A stretch of DNA of 64,000 nt from Moraxellaceae bacterium (GCA_031119205.1 JAVHYF010000008.1:1-64000), one strand, 5' to 3'. Shown: positions 25,557-35,134, counted from the first letter of the stretch. Notes: a model not told the origin generated them from the sequence alone. Program-made: numbers and translations.

Positions 25557-27755
25557 ATGAAGTGTCCCCCCACCCTGGCGACCGACAATGAGCGGCTCGC
25601 CGCGCTGTCGCGTTACGGTCTTGGCCCGGACAAACCCCTGCCCAGCCTGGACCCGGTGGTACAGATTGCAGCCCGCATGTTCGGCATGCCGGTGGCGGCG
25701 GTGAACATGATCGGCAACGACCATGTCTTCTTCGCGGCCAGCGTCGGCGTCGGCGAAGTAGACATGAGCCGCGACGTGTCCTTCTGCGCGCACGCCATCA
25801 CCCAGGACGACGTCATGGTCGTGCCCGACGCCCGCCTGGACGACCGTTTCCATGACAACCCCCTGGTCACCGGTGACGCCAACCTGCGCTTCTACGCCGG
25901 CGTGCCGCTGCTGTCGCCGGAGGGCCATGCGCTGGGCGCGCTGTGCGTCATCGACGGCAAGCCACACGAGGACTTCTCCGCGGAAGACCGCCAGCGCCTG
26001 CGCGAACTCGCGAAGATGGCCTCCGACCGCCTCGAACTGCGCCGCGTGGAACTGTCCACCGAGCAGGCGCGCCGGCCCTTCGAGGAGTTCGCGAAGAACT
26101 CCCCGACCGCCGTCGTGTGGTTCAACGAGGCCCGCAACATCGTCGCCTGGAACGACGCAGCAGCCCGCCTGTACGGCCACGACCTGAAGGACAGCGCGGG
26201 CCACAGCGCCGACATGCTGCTGGTGGAGGGCGAGCGCCAGGCCTTCCGTGACCTGGTGGCGCGCGCAGTGGCCGCCGGTTCGGTGGATGGCATCGAGATG
26301 CCGGTGGAAGCGCATGGCGTGCGCAAGGACGGCACGGAATTCCAGCTCGGCCTGTCGCTGTTCTGCTGGCGCGAGAACGGCCGCCTCACCTTCAACGCCC
26401 ATCTGCAGGACGTCACCGCGCGCCGCCGCGAGGAAAACGAACTGCACCGCATGGCCAGCACCGACCTGCTGACCGGGCTGGCCAACCGCGCGCGGTTCTA
26501 CCGGCGCACCGAGCGTGTGCTGACCAGCGCACAACCCGCCGCGGTGGTGATGATCGACCTCGATGGCTTCAAGGACCTCAACGACACGCTGGGCCACGTC
26601 GTCGGCGACGGCATCCTCAGCGAGGTGGGGCAGCGACTGCAGGCGCTGGCCGCCAATCTGGGCCTGGCCGCGCGCATCGGTGGCGACGAATTCGCCCTGC
26701 TGCTCACCGCCGCCGCCGAGCCGGACGAAGCCATGGCGATGGGCATGGCGCAGCAGGTCATCGAGAAGATCGCCGAACCCATTGTCATCGACGGTCACGA
26801 AGTACACGTGGGTGCCAGTTGCGGCGTCGCCGTCGCGCCGCTGCATGCACAGGAGGCGCTGGAGCTGATCGGCAATGCCGACCTCGCTCTGTTCCAGGCC
26901 AAACGACTGGGCGGCGGACAGGCCTTCGGTTTCGTCACCGCCCTGCGCATGGAAGCTGCGGCACGACGCCTGTACAACATGGAGCTGCACCGCGCCGTAG
27001 CCGATGGCGAGTTCGTGCTGTTCTACCAGCCGCAGATCCGCCTGAACGATGGTGCGCTGGTGGGCGCCGAGGCATTGATCCGCTGGCACCACCCGGTGCG
27101 CGGGCTGCTGGCGCCGGCGGCCTTCCTGCCCGCGCTGGACGGCGGGCCGCTGGCCGCCACGGTAGGTGCCTGGATTCTCGACGAGGCCTGCGCGCAGGCC
27201 GCACGCTGGCGGCGCGCTGGTGCGCCGGATTTCCGCATGGGCGTGAACCTGTTCGGCGCACAGTTCCGCGTCAGCCGTCTTGCCGACGAAGTCATCGCCG
27301 CGCTGGACCGCCATGGTCTGCCGCCGCAGGCCCTCGAACTGGAGATCACCGAGAACATCGCGCTGGATCACGATGAACTGGTGGTCGAAGCCTTCCAGCG
27401 CCTGCGCGACTACGGCGTCGGCGTGGCCTTCGACGACTTCGGCACCGGCTATGCGTCGCTCAGCCTGCTGAAGCGCTATCCGCTCACCCGCCTCAAGATG
27501 GATCGCTCCTTCGTGCAGGGCATGCTGGAGTCGGAACGCGATGCGTCGGTGATCCGTGCGGTGCTCGACATGTCACGCGCCTTCAACCTGGAAACGATTG
27601 CCGAAGGCGTGGAGACGGAAGCCCAGCGTCTCGCCCTGCAGGACGCCGGCTGCGACGAGGCACAGGGATACCTGTTCAACCGCCCGCTACCCGCGGCGCA
27701 GTTCGAGGAGGCGTACCGCATCGGCCTGTCGACGCAGAACCGCAACAGCGCCTGA
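25557..27755 (+). CDS. GAF-PAS-GGDEF-EAL cyclic-di-GMP turnover protein
   Basis: 732 residues. The start at 25557 follows GGAGG; the frame to 25506 is not needed. Order: GAF domain (about 1-170), PAS domain (about 180-295), GGDEF (about 305-460) with intact GGDEF at about 375-379, and EAL (about 470-725) with E505-A-L, LEITEN and DDFGTG. Both catalytic motifs look complete, so diguanylate cyclase and phosphodiesterase activities are both possible. I see no RxxD inhibitory site just before GGDEF. No transmembrane segment, so it senses cytoplasmic signals. Confidence 0.92.
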   Translation: MKCPPTLATDNERLAALSRYGLGPDKPLPSLDPVVQIAARMFGMPVAAVNMIGNDHVFFAASVGVGEVDMSRDVSFCAHAITQDDVMVVPDARLDDRFHDNPLVTGDANLRFYAGVPLLSPEGHALGALCVIDGKPHEDFSAEDRQRLRELAKMASDRLELRRVELSTEQARRPFEEFAKNSPTAVVWFNEARNIVAWNDAAARLYGHDLKDSAGHSADMLLVEGERQAFRDLVARAVAAGSVDGIEMPVEAHGVRKDGTEFQLGLSLFCWRENGRLTFNAHLQDVTARRREENELHRMASTDLLTGLANRARFYRRTERVLTSAQPAAVVMIDLDGFKDLNDTLGHVVGDGILSEVGQRLQALAANLGLAARIGGDEFALLLTAAAEPDEAMAMGMAQQVIEKIAEPIVIDGHEVHVGASCGVAVAPLHAQEALELIGNADLALFQAKRLGGGQAFGFVTALRMEAAARRLYNMELHRAVADGEFVLFYQPQIRLNDGALVGAEALIRWHHPVRGLLAPAAFLPALDGGPLAATVGAWILDEACAQAARWRRAGAPDFRMGVNLFGAQFRVSRLADEVIAALDRHGLPPQALELEITENIALDHDELVVEAFQRLRDYGVGVAFDDFGTGYASLSLLKRYPLTRLKMDRSFVQGMLESERDASVIRAVLDMSRAFNLETIAEGVETEAQRLALQDAGCDEAQGYLFNRPLPAAQFEEAYRIGLSTQNRNSA

Positions 27756-27777
27756 TCCAGACACGGGCCGCGCCCAC

Positions 27778-28167
27778 TTACCAGGCGCGCACGCCCCAGG
27801 CGCCGCGCGCCACCAGATAGATCGTGACGAAGCAGGCCAGCGCCGCAACGAACGCGATGGCCTTGCCCGCTGGCGTGCGTGCGCGCTTCAGCGCGAAGCT
27901 GCCGCACACGATGTAGGCCACCAGCAGTCCCAGCTTCACCAGCAGCCAGGGCTGGGTGAACGGGTTGAGATGCAGGATGCCCAGCAGCATCAGCGCCGCC
28001 GCGAGCAGCGCGGTGTCGATGCAGTAGCTGGCGTAGCGCACGCCCGCATGCATCACCCAGCGCAAACCGGACAGCACGGCGAGGCCACGCAGGAAGAACA
28101 GGCTGCCACTGAGCATCACCAGCCCCACATGGGCGGACTTGATCGTGAGGTAGTGCTCGGCCAGCAT
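27778..28167 (-). CDS. SirB2-like membrane protein
   Basis: 129 residues with four membrane helices (YLTIKSAHVGLVMLSGSLFF at the N-terminus, SYCIDTALLAAALMLL, KLGLLVAYIVCGSFALKRAR). This is the SirB2-family pattern; its function is poorly defined and its location after nnrS is common in NO-response operons. The start at 28167 lies one base after the nnrS stop, so it is translationally linked to it. Confidence 0.82.
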   Translation of the reverse strand: MLAEHYLTIKSAHVGLVMLSGSLFFLRGLAVLSGLRWVMHAGVRYASYCIDTALLAAALMLLGILHLNPFTQPWLLVKLGLLVAYIVCGSFALKRARTPAGKAIAFVAALACFVTIYLVARGAWGVRAW

Positions 28168-28168
28168 C

Positions 28169-29398
28169 TCAGGCGCCCTGCCGCGGCGCAGCCGCACTCA
28201 CGGGAATGACCCGCTTGCCGGCATCCGCACGCGGGCTCACCAGCCAGGGAGTGAAGCGCCACAGGTACAGCGCGAAGGCCAGGCCCCACAGCAGCGCCGA
28301 GGCGCGCCACAGTCCGAGCACCCACGCCGAAGGCCACAGCGCCGCCAGGCGCAGCACCAGCGCAAGCGCCACGCAGACGTAGCTCGCCACCATGCTGCGA
28401 TCGGTCTGCAGCGCGCGGCCGGAATGGCCCAGCGCGGTACGCGTCACCATGCCGATGATGAGCAGCGAGAAGCCACCGATACCGATCAGATGCAGCGGCA
28501 GTGCGGCGCGACCCACGCCCAGCGCCTGCACCGCAGCGACGATGAGGCCGACGGCGAGCATCGCGTAGCCGAGATACAACACCCACAGCAGCGGACGCCC
28601 GAGCACCGCGCGCGGCTGCCAGGCCAACACCTGCACCAGGCCGATCACACCGGCGATCAGCAATGCCACCGCCATCGGCCACGACCATTGCAGCAGCGCG
28701 CACAACACTGCAATGCTCGCCACCACCAGTTGCCAGTGGCCCGAGCGCTCGTGCATCGGGATCTGCAGGCCGGGCACGGCGCGGCTGGCGAAGAAGGGAA
28801 TCACGCGGCGCGCGACCAGCAGGGTCAGCACGCTCATGACCAGCATGCCGGTGGCTACATGGCGCATCAGTGCCGCGTAGTCGCCGCCGGCCACGGCCAG
28901 TAGGAACAGCAGGTCGGCTACGCCCAGCGCAGCGAGCAGAACCGGCACGAAGTAGTTGCGGCGACTGCGCGCGAGGATGATCACGCGCGCCACCGCCACC
29001 ACCGCGACGAGGAAGAACAGCAACTCGGCCAGCACACCGAAGCCGAAGGCCTTGGCGCCCGGCAGCAGGAAGGCCACGCGAGCCACCAGCCACACCGCAA
29101 GCAGACCACCGAGCGCCGGGCCTTGCAGTGGATTGCGGTTGGTCCAGTTGGCGCTGGCGGTGAGCAGGAAGCCCACCGCGATGGTGGCGACGAAGCCCCA
29201 CAGCATTTCGTGCGCATGCCAGGCCACGCCACCCAGCGTGCCCACCAGCCAGTGCGGCGCGAAGATCCACACCAGCACCGCGATGGCGGCCCACGCGCAT
29301 CCCGCCAGGTAAAGCGGGCGGAAGCCCATTTCGAGGAAGGCATTCCAGCTCGGCCGGCCGCCTCCCTCCCCGGCATCCTCGATCTGCATCAGCGCCAT
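28169..29398 (-). CDS. nnrS: NnrS-family heme-copper membrane protein
   Basis: 409 residues with about 12 membrane helices. NnrS signatures include FRPLYLAGCAWAAIAVLVW, WHAHEMLWGFVATIAVGFLL, RRVIPFFASRAVPG and GMVTRTALGHSGR. NnrS relieves nitrosative stress in other bacteria and is induced by NO. It starts 20 bases after norB and belongs to the NorR-controlled operon. Confidence 0.93.
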   Translation of the reverse strand: MALMQIEDAGEGGGRPSWNAFLEMGFRPLYLAGCAWAAIAVLVWIFAPHWLVGTLGGVAWHAHEMLWGFVATIAVGFLLTASANWTNRNPLQGPALGGLLAVWLVARVAFLLPGAKAFGFGVLAELLFFLVAVVAVARVIILARSRRNYFVPVLLAALGVADLLFLLAVAGGDYAALMRHVATGMLVMSVLTLLVARRVIPFFASRAVPGLQIPMHERSGHWQLVVASIAVLCALLQWSWPMAVALLIAGVIGLVQVLAWQPRAVLGRPLLWVLYLGYAMLAVGLIVAAVQALGVGRAALPLHLIGIGGFSLLIIGMVTRTALGHSGRALQTDRSMVASYVCVALALVLRLAALWPSAWVLGLWRASALLWGLAFALYLWRFTPWLVSPRADAGKRVIPVSAAAPRQGA

Positions 29399-29418
29399 GT
29401 CATTGCTCCTTCAAAGAC

Positions 29419-31692
29419 TCACGCGTGGCCGGCGGCAGGCACCGTCGCAGCGACACGCGGTGCACGCGACCACAGGGTACGCGTCACTTCCCAGGCCATG
29501 GTCAGCGCACCGGCGATGAACACCAGGTCGCCGAAGGTACGCACCCAGCGCAACGTCACCAGCAGGTCCTGCTGCATGAAGGCCTCGCTGCGGGCGTACC
29601 ACAGGCCCTGGCTCACGCTGGCGTGGAACTGGATGATGCCGATGGGCAGCAGGCTGGTGGCGATCATCAGCACGAGACCGGCGTTCAGCGACCAGAATGC
29701 GAAACGCATGGTCGCCGCATCCACCTCGCGGTCGGGCCGCACGTAACGCAGCACCATCAGCGTAAAGCCCAGCGCAAGGAAACCATACACGCCGAACAGC
29801 GCGGCATGGGCGTGCACCGGCGTGGTGTTGAGGCCCTGGATGTAATACAGCGCGACCGGCGGGTTGATCATGAAACCGAAGACGCCAGCGCCCAGCATGT
29901 TCCAGAAGGCCACCGCCACGAAGCACATCAGCGGCCAGCGCAGCTGCTCCATCCACGGCGCACGCTGGCGCAGGCTCCAGTTCTCCCAGGCTTCGTGGCC
30001 CAGCACGATCAGCGGCACCACTTCCAGCGCCGAGAAACTGGCGCCCACCGCCATCACCGGCGTGGTGGTGCCGGCGAAGTACAGGTGGTGGAAGGTGCCG
30101 GGAATGCCGCCAAGCATGAACAGCGATGCCGAGGCGAGGCTCGCGGTGGTGGCCATGCGACGCGACACCAGACCAAGCGTCGAGAAGATGAAGGCCAGCG
30201 CGGTGGTGGCGAATACTTCGAAGAAGCCCTCCACCCAGAGGTGGACGATCCACCAGCGCCAGTACTCCATCACCGACAGGCTGGTGCGCTCGCCGTAGAA
30301 GAAGCCGGCACCGTAGAACAGGCCGATGGCCACCACCGACGCGGTGAGCAGCGCCAACAGGTTGCGGTCGCTGCCCGGCGTGCGCAGCGCCGGGACGATG
30401 CCGCGCAACATCAGCACCAGCCACAGCAGGATGCCCACGAACTTGCCGATCTGCCAGATGCGGCCGAGGTCCACGTATTCGTAGCCCTGGTGGCCCAGCC
30501 AGAAGTTGAGGCCCTTGGGCATGATCTGCGCGATGGCCAGGTAGTTGCCGACGAACGATCCGACGACCACCAGCACCAGCGCCCAGAACAGCACGTCGAC
30601 ACCCAGCTTCTGGTACTTCGGGTCCTTGCCGCCGTGAATCAGCGGCGCGAGGAACAGGCCGGCGGCGAGGAAGCCGGTGGCGATCCAGAACAATGCTGCC
30701 TGGATGTGCCAGGTGCGCACCAGCGAATACGGCAGCCACTGCGACAGGTCGAGGCCGTAGAACGAACGCTCCACCGTGTAGTGCGCGGTGAAGCCACCCA
30801 CCAGCACCTGGAAGCCGAACAGGGCGACGACGAGGAACAGGTACTTGCCGAGCGCGCGTTGCGAGGGCGTCAGCGCGAAGGTCGTCAGCGGGTCGACCGC
30901 ACCGGGATGCGGCGCCTCTTCCTCCTCGCCACGCAGGAAGGCCCAGGCCCACACCAGGAAGCCGACGCCGGCGAGCAGCAGCACCACGCTGGCGATGGAC
31001 CAGATGATGTTCTCCGCGCTCGGCACGTTGTCGATCAGCGGCTCGTGCGGCCAGTTGTTGGTGTAGGTGACCTCATGTCCCGGGCGCTGGGTGGCAGCGG
31101 CCCATGCGGTCCAGAAGAAGAAGCGCGTCATCTGCTGGCGGCGTTCCGCGCTGGGCAGCGTGTTCTCCTTCATCGCGAAGTGCTCGCGGCTCTTCACCAG
31201 TTCCGGCGCATCGGAGAACAGCGCGTCGTAGTAGGCGGCGGTCTGCGCGATGGCCTGTGCGCGACGCGGCGACAGGACCAACACGTCGTCGGCATTCGTG
31301 TTGTTGGCGCGGTACTCCGCCTTGAGTTGCGCACGCAGCGTCGCCTGCTGGCCGACGTCCAGTTCGGCATAGGGCTTGCCCTGTGCCTCCTGCGCGGCGA
31401 TGTCCAGCCACGCCGTGAGTTCACGGTGCAGCCAGTCGGCCGTCCAGTCCGGCGCCTGGTAGGCACCGTGACCCCAGATCGAGCCGAGCTGCATGCCGCC
31501 CACCGACTGCCAGGCAGTCTGGCCATCGAGGATGTCGGTCTCGGTGAACAGCTTCGTGCCGTCCTGCAGTTGCACCAGGTCCGGAATCGGCGGCGCCTGG
31601 CGGTACACCTCGCGGCCATAGAAGCCGAGCAGTCCGAACATCACTGCGCACACGCCGATCAGCGTGAACCACAGCTTGCGATAAGGTCCCAT
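29419..31692 (-). CDS. norB: Quinol-dependent nitric oxide reductase (qNOR)
   Basis: 757 residues, the length of single-subunit qNOR (also called NorZ). The start at 31692 (MGPYRKLWFTLIGVC) has GGGAG upstream. The N-terminal region (DILDGQTAWQSVGGMQLGSI, ADWLHREL) is the NorC-like fused domain, and the rest is a 12-helix heme-copper core (RTWHIQAALFWIATGF, WWIVHLWVEGFFEVFATT, HHLYFAGTTTPVMAVGA). It reduces NO to N2O using quinol. It follows ric by 64 bases on the same strand. No nitrite reductase is nearby, which suggests detoxification rather than full denitrification. Confidence 0.95.
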   Translation of the reverse strand: MGPYRKLWFTLIGVCAVMFGLLGFYGREVYRQAPPIPDLVQLQDGTKLFTETDILDGQTAWQSVGGMQLGSIWGHGAYQAPDWTADWLHRELTAWLDIAAQEAQGKPYAELDVGQQATLRAQLKAEYRANNTNADDVLVLSPRRAQAIAQTAAYYDALFSDAPELVKSREHFAMKENTLPSAERRQQMTRFFFWTAWAAATQRPGHEVTYTNNWPHEPLIDNVPSAENIIWSIASVVLLLAGVGFLVWAWAFLRGEEEEAPHPGAVDPLTTFALTPSQRALGKYLFLVVALFGFQVLVGGFTAHYTVERSFYGLDLSQWLPYSLVRTWHIQAALFWIATGFLAAGLFLAPLIHGGKDPKYQKLGVDVLFWALVLVVVGSFVGNYLAIAQIMPKGLNFWLGHQGYEYVDLGRIWQIGKFVGILLWLVLMLRGIVPALRTPGSDRNLLALLTASVVAIGLFYGAGFFYGERTSLSVMEYWRWWIVHLWVEGFFEVFATTALAFIFSTLGLVSRRMATTASLASASLFMLGGIPGTFHHLYFAGTTTPVMAVGASFSALEVVPLIVLGHEAWENWSLRQRAPWMEQLRWPLMCFVAVAFWNMLGAGVFGFMINPPVALYYIQGLNTTPVHAHAALFGVYGFLALGFTLMVLRYVRPDREVDAATMRFAFWSLNAGLVLMIATSLLPIGIIQFHASVSQGLWYARSEAFMQQDLLVTLRWVRTFGDLVFIAGALTMAWEVTRTLWSRAPRVAATVPAAGHA

Positions 31693-31756
31693 TGCAAAGT
31701 CTCCCTGTTGCTTTGTCTGTGTGTGCTCTGTCGTATCTGGTCGTGTCACGGGGCGC

Positions 31757-32434
31757 TCAGGCAGTGCGCTCGAACAGCAGGTTGTTTTCGAGATGGATGT
31801 GTTCCATCAGGTCTTCGCGGAAGGCACGCAGGCCGACGTAGAGCGCGCGCCAGGTGTTGCAGGCGCCACGCGGCAGCGTGATGTCATTGGTCAGCAGCGC
31901 CAGCCGCTGCAGGGCCACGCCGTGTTCGTCGTGCTCGTGACGCATCACCGCGATGGGGCCGCCGGCCATCGGGCGCATGCCCCGCAGCAACATGGGGAAC
32001 AGCACCTGTTCCTCCTTCTGCATGTGGCTCTCCATCTCCTGCAGCATGTGCTCCAGGTGATCGGCCAGACCCAGCGGGCACTCCGGCCGGTCCTCGCCAT
32101 GCACGGTCTCGACGCGACGCGCCAGGCGGATCAACTCCGGCAGCTGCTCGCGATGCACGGCATGGAAGCGCGCCATGATGTGGCTGATCAGTTCCTCGTC
32201 GCTGGCCTGCTGCCAGTCCTGCACGTCAGGCTCCGGCTGCAGCGCGGCAAGCTGCTCGGCGATGGCATTGGCATCGAGGCCACGCTCGGCCGCAGCGGCG
32301 CGCAGGCTGTGCTTGCCGCCGCAGCAAAAGTCCAGCGCATGTTCGTTGAAGACGCGCGTAGCGCCCGGAATGCTGCGGGCCAGCGCACCCAGCGACTGGT
32401 CGAGGGTGGCGAGAGGTGCAGTGGTAGTAGTCAT
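31757..32434 (-). CDS. ric: Iron-sulfur cluster repair di-iron protein (RIC/YtfE/DnrN)
   Basis: 225 residues; E. coli YtfE has about 220. The start at 32434 follows AGGAG by seven bases, so the frame to 32551 is too long. The N-terminal ScdA-type segment has DFCCGGKHSL with C37 and C38. The hemerythrin-like remainder carries the His/Glu ligands (HIMARFHAVHREQLPEL, HLEHMLQEMESHMQKEEQ, MRHEHDEHG, HIHLENNLLF). It repairs nitrosatively damaged clusters and donates iron. First gene of the NorR/sigma-54 operon. Confidence 0.93.
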   Translation of the reverse strand: MTTTTAPLATLDQSLGALARSIPGATRVFNEHALDFCCGGKHSLRAAAAERGLDANAIAEQLAALQPEPDVQDWQQASDEELISHIMARFHAVHREQLPELIRLARRVETVHGEDRPECPLGLADHLEHMLQEMESHMQKEEQVLFPMLLRGMRPMAGGPIAVMRHEHDEHGVALQRLALLTNDITLPRGACNTWRALYVGLRAFREDLMEHIHLENNLLFERTA

Positions 32435-32478
32435 GGCGAAGCTCCTGCGGTCGGTGTTCTGGAAAGACACCCCTGTTT

Positions 32479-32494
32479 CGCAAAAGCCGGGCCC
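32479..32494 (-). promoter_or_regulatory. Sigma-54 (-24/-12) promoter for ric-norB-nnrS
   Basis: On the minus strand GGGCCC (32494-32489) and TTGCG (32483-32479) match TGGCAC-N5-TTGCW at 4 of 6 and 4 of 5 positions with the exact GG to GC spacing of 10 bases. The start site would lie near 32467, about 33 bases before the ric ATG. NorR is a sigma-54 activator and its gene is divergent, which makes the match credible. Confidence 0.7.
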
Positions 32495-32536
32495 GGCGCG
32501 ACAGCCCAGAAACATCAAGGGTTTGCGCCAGATCAG

Positions 32537-32593
32537 GGTAAAACGGACCATCGCAAGCTATGGTTAATCGAACCCTTAACGGTTGTATTCACC
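32537..32593. promoter_or_regulatory. Three NorR boxes GGT-N7-ACC
   Basis: Perfect GGT-N7-ACC sites are present at 32537-32549 (spacer AAAACGG), 32562-32574 (TAATCGA) and 32581-32593 (TGTATTC). The GGT-N7-ACC box, in triplicate, is the known NorR target in Ralstonia. The third site ends one base before the norR ATG, so NorR bound there could also repress its own gene. Confidence 0.82.
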
Positions 32594-34189
32594 ATGCTTG
32601 AGAACCTGCTCCTGCCCGACCTCGTGGCCGACCTGCCGCAGCGCATGCGCCTGCAACGACTCGTCGCCACCCTGCGCGGCCACTTCGGCTGTGGCGCCGT
32701 CGCCCTGTTGCGCCTGGAGGACGCCGGCCACGACCCGGTGCTGCGGCCACTGGCGGTGGACGGACTGGTGCGCGAAGCACTCGGCCGCCGCTTCGTGGTG
32801 AGCCAGCACCCGCGCCTGGCGGCTATCCTCGCCGCGCGTGGCATCACCCGCTTCGAGCACGATAGCCCCCTGCCCGACCCCTACGACGGCCTCGTCGAAA
32901 CCCTGGGACACGAAGCCCTGCCGGTGCACGACTGCGTCGGCGTCAGGCTGGAGATAGAGGGGCGCAGCTGGGGCGTGCTGACCCTGGACGCGCTGCAACC
33001 CGGCACCTTCGGCCCCGATGCGCTGGAAGCCCTGCAGCGCGGCACCACCGCCGTGGCAGCCAGCGTGCGCGTCAGCCTGCTGGAGCAGGAGCTGCAGGCC
33101 CTAAGGCTGGCGCGCGTCAGCGCCCCGGCTAGCGACGATGCGCCGACACGGCTGGATGACGAAATCATCGGCCACAGCGAAGCCATCGCCGGCCTTCTCA
33201 ATGAGCTCGACGTGGTGGCGGACTCCGGCCTGCCTGTGCTGCTGCTCGGCGAAACCGGCGTCGGCAAGGAGCTGTTCGCGCACCGCCTGCACCGCCAGTC
33301 ACGGCGACGCGACAAACCGCTGGTGCACGTGAACTGCGCGGCACTCCCGGAATCGCTGGCGGAGAGCGAACTCTTCGGCCACACGCGCGGCGCCTTCTCC
33401 GGCGCCACCACCGATCGCACCGGCCGCATCGAGGCAGCTGAAGGCGGCACCCTGTTCCTCGACGAAGTCGGCGAGCTGCCACTATCGGTGCAGGCCAAGC
33501 TGCTGCGCACCTTGCAGAACGGCGAGGTGCAGCGCCTCGGCGCAGACCGCCCACGTCATGTAGACGTGCGCATCGTCGCCGCCACCAACCGGCAGTTGCG
33601 CGAGCTGGTACGCGAAGGCAGCTTCCGCGCCGATCTCTTCCATCGCCTGTCGGTGTACCCGGTGCCGATTCCGCCGCTGCGCGAGCGCGGCAACGACGTG
33701 TTGCTGCTGGCCGGCCGCTTCCTCGAACTCAACCGTGCCCGCCTGGGCTTGCGCAGCCTGCGCCTGTCGCCGGATGCGCAGGACGCCCTGCGCCGCTACG
33801 CCTGGCCCGGCAACGTGCGCGAGCTGGAGCACGTCATCAGCCGCGCCGCGCTGAAGGCGATCAGCCGCGGCGCCAGCCGCGAGCAGATCGTCACGCTGGA
33901 AGCCGGCCTGCTCGACCTCGATGACGCGCGCCTGCTCTCAACCCCCTCACCCGGCTTTGGTGATGACACCTCCATGCAGCCACCCACCACCGACGCAACG
34001 GGCATCACGCACACTGCCGGCACCACGCTGCGCGAGGCGGTGGACGCCTGTCAGCGCACCGCGATCCAGCGCGCTCTGGCTGGGCACGGCGGCAACTGGG
34101 CACAGGCCGCGCGAGCGCTCGGCGTGGACGCCAGCAACCTGCACAAGCTGGCCCGCCGCCTGGAGCTCAAGCCTCACTCCGGCAGGTAG
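32594..34189 (+). CDS. norR: NO-responsive sigma-54 activator NorR
   Basis: 531 residues (E. coli NorR has 504). GAF domain about 1-170 for NO sensing by non-heme iron. AAA+ domain about 190-420 with Walker A GETGVGKE from G219, Walker B GGTLFLDEVGE, and the sigma-54 contact loop as GAFSGA from G266 (usual form GAFTGA). Fis-type HTH at the C-terminus (GNWAQAARALGVDASNLHKL). The ATG at 32594 overlaps no other gene. It activates the divergent ric-norB-nnrS operon. Its last codons overlap the convergent beta-lactamase gene by 16 bases. Confidence 0.93.
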   Translation: MLENLLLPDLVADLPQRMRLQRLVATLRGHFGCGAVALLRLEDAGHDPVLRPLAVDGLVREALGRRFVVSQHPRLAAILAARGITRFEHDSPLPDPYDGLVETLGHEALPVHDCVGVRLEIEGRSWGVLTLDALQPGTFGPDALEALQRGTTAVAASVRVSLLEQELQALRLARVSAPASDDAPTRLDDEIIGHSEAIAGLLNELDVVADSGLPVLLLGETGVGKELFAHRLHRQSRRRDKPLVHVNCAALPESLAESELFGHTRGAFSGATTDRTGRIEAAEGGTLFLDEVGELPLSVQAKLLRTLQNGEVQRLGADRPRHVDVRIVAATNRQLRELVREGSFRADLFHRLSVYPVPIPPLRERGNDVLLLAGRFLELNRARLGLRSLRLSPDAQDALRRYAWPGNVRELEHVISRAALKAISRGASREQIVTLEAGLLDLDDARLLSTPSPGFGDDTSMQPPTTDATGITHTAGTTLREAVDACQRTAIQRALAGHGGNWAQAARALGVDASNLHKLARRLELKPHSGR

Positions 34190-35022
34190 CCTAGGTCCTT
34201 CAGCAGCTGGCGCGCCAGTTGCTCGCGCCGGGGCGCCATCTCCACCGACGTCATGTCGACGTTGAGCGCGAACCAGGTGCGCCGCTCGCCACGTTCCACC
34301 CAACCTACATACCAGCCGATAGCCGGCTTTTCGTTGTCCCAGCCTGTCTTCGCGAACAGGCGGTAGCCATTCTTCTCCTCGCGCAGCATCACGCGCCGTC
34401 CGATCTCCAGCGTGCGTGCAGACACCGGCAGACGGCCCTCGTCGAGACGACGCAGGAACTCCACCTGTTCCACCGGCGAGATGCGCAGGTCACCGTCCAG
34501 CCAGAAGTTGTCCACCTTTGGTGTGATGGCTGCATTGCCGTAGCGGAAATCGCGCAGCGCCTGCTGCATGCGCGCATTGCCGACGCCACGCGCGATCTCC
34601 TGGTACGCCCACACCGCTGAGATGCGGAAGGCCTCGGTCAGGTCGAGGTCGCGGTTCCAGTCCTCCACCCAGCGCTTCTGGCCGTCCCACTTGTAGGCCT
34701 GCTTCTCGTCGCGCGCCACGCCGGTCTCCAGCGCGATCAGCGTGTTCGGGATCTTGAAGGTGGACGCCGGGCGGAAGCGCTGGAAGGCGCGCTTCGAATC
34801 CGCCGCTATCCAGCGACGGTCCTGGCTGTCCAGCACGACGAAGGTACCGCGCATGCCGCGCTCCTCGAAGCGCTTCAGCAAGGCGGGCTGGTCCTGCCAG
34901 GACTCGCTGCGGGCGGTACCCGCACCGGCGGACGCGATGGCGGGAGCAAGGGCAAGGTAGGTGCCGGATGTCGCCAGGAAAGCGGCGATGGCCAGTGAAC
35001 GGAACATCGGTGTGTGGAACAT
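34174..35022 (-). CDS. Class D (OXA-type) beta-lactamase
   Basis: 282 residues with a signal peptide (SLAIAAFLATSGTYLALAPA). Class D motifs are intact: S87-T-F-K90, SAV at 135-137, YGN at 161-163 and K225-T-G. K90 would be the carboxylated lysine. The enzyme should hydrolyse beta-lactams in the periplasm, but the spectrum cannot be read. Its 3' end overlaps norR. AAGGAG lies 11 bases before the ATG at 35022; a second ATG at 35007 is possible. No mobile element adjoins it, so it looks chromosomal and intrinsic. Confidence 0.9.
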   Translation of the reverse strand: MFHTPMFRSLAIAAFLATSGTYLALAPAIASAGAGTARSESWQDQPALLKRFEERGMRGTFVVLDSQDRRWIAADSKRAFQRFRPASTFKIPNTLIALETGVARDEKQAYKWDGQKRWVEDWNRDLDLTEAFRISAVWAYQEIARGVGNARMQQALRDFRYGNAAITPKVDNFWLDGDLRISPVEQVEFLRRLDEGRLPVSARTLEIGRRVMLREEKNGYRLFAKTGWDNEKPAIGWYVGWVERGERRTWFALNVDMTSVEMAPRREQLARQLLKDLGYLPE

Positions 35023-35134
35023 CGGGGGAGTTTCTCCTTGGCTGCGGCATCAGTACGCGGTCCGACATGGGCCACGCCCGACGCCATGCCGGCAGTATCG
35101 ACAGCCGCGCCGAACGGCGCGCCGCGAACTCGCG

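Noticed and set aside
29425-31881. An 818-residue plus-strand frame opposite norB
   Set aside because: Low-complexity His/Gln/Arg-rich sequence with no family, explained by the GC-rich norB on the other strand.
32521-32536. A second FNR-type box upstream of norR (TTGCGCCAGATCAG)
   Set aside because: Only about 7 of 10 consensus positions match, and NorR boxes already explain control of this region.
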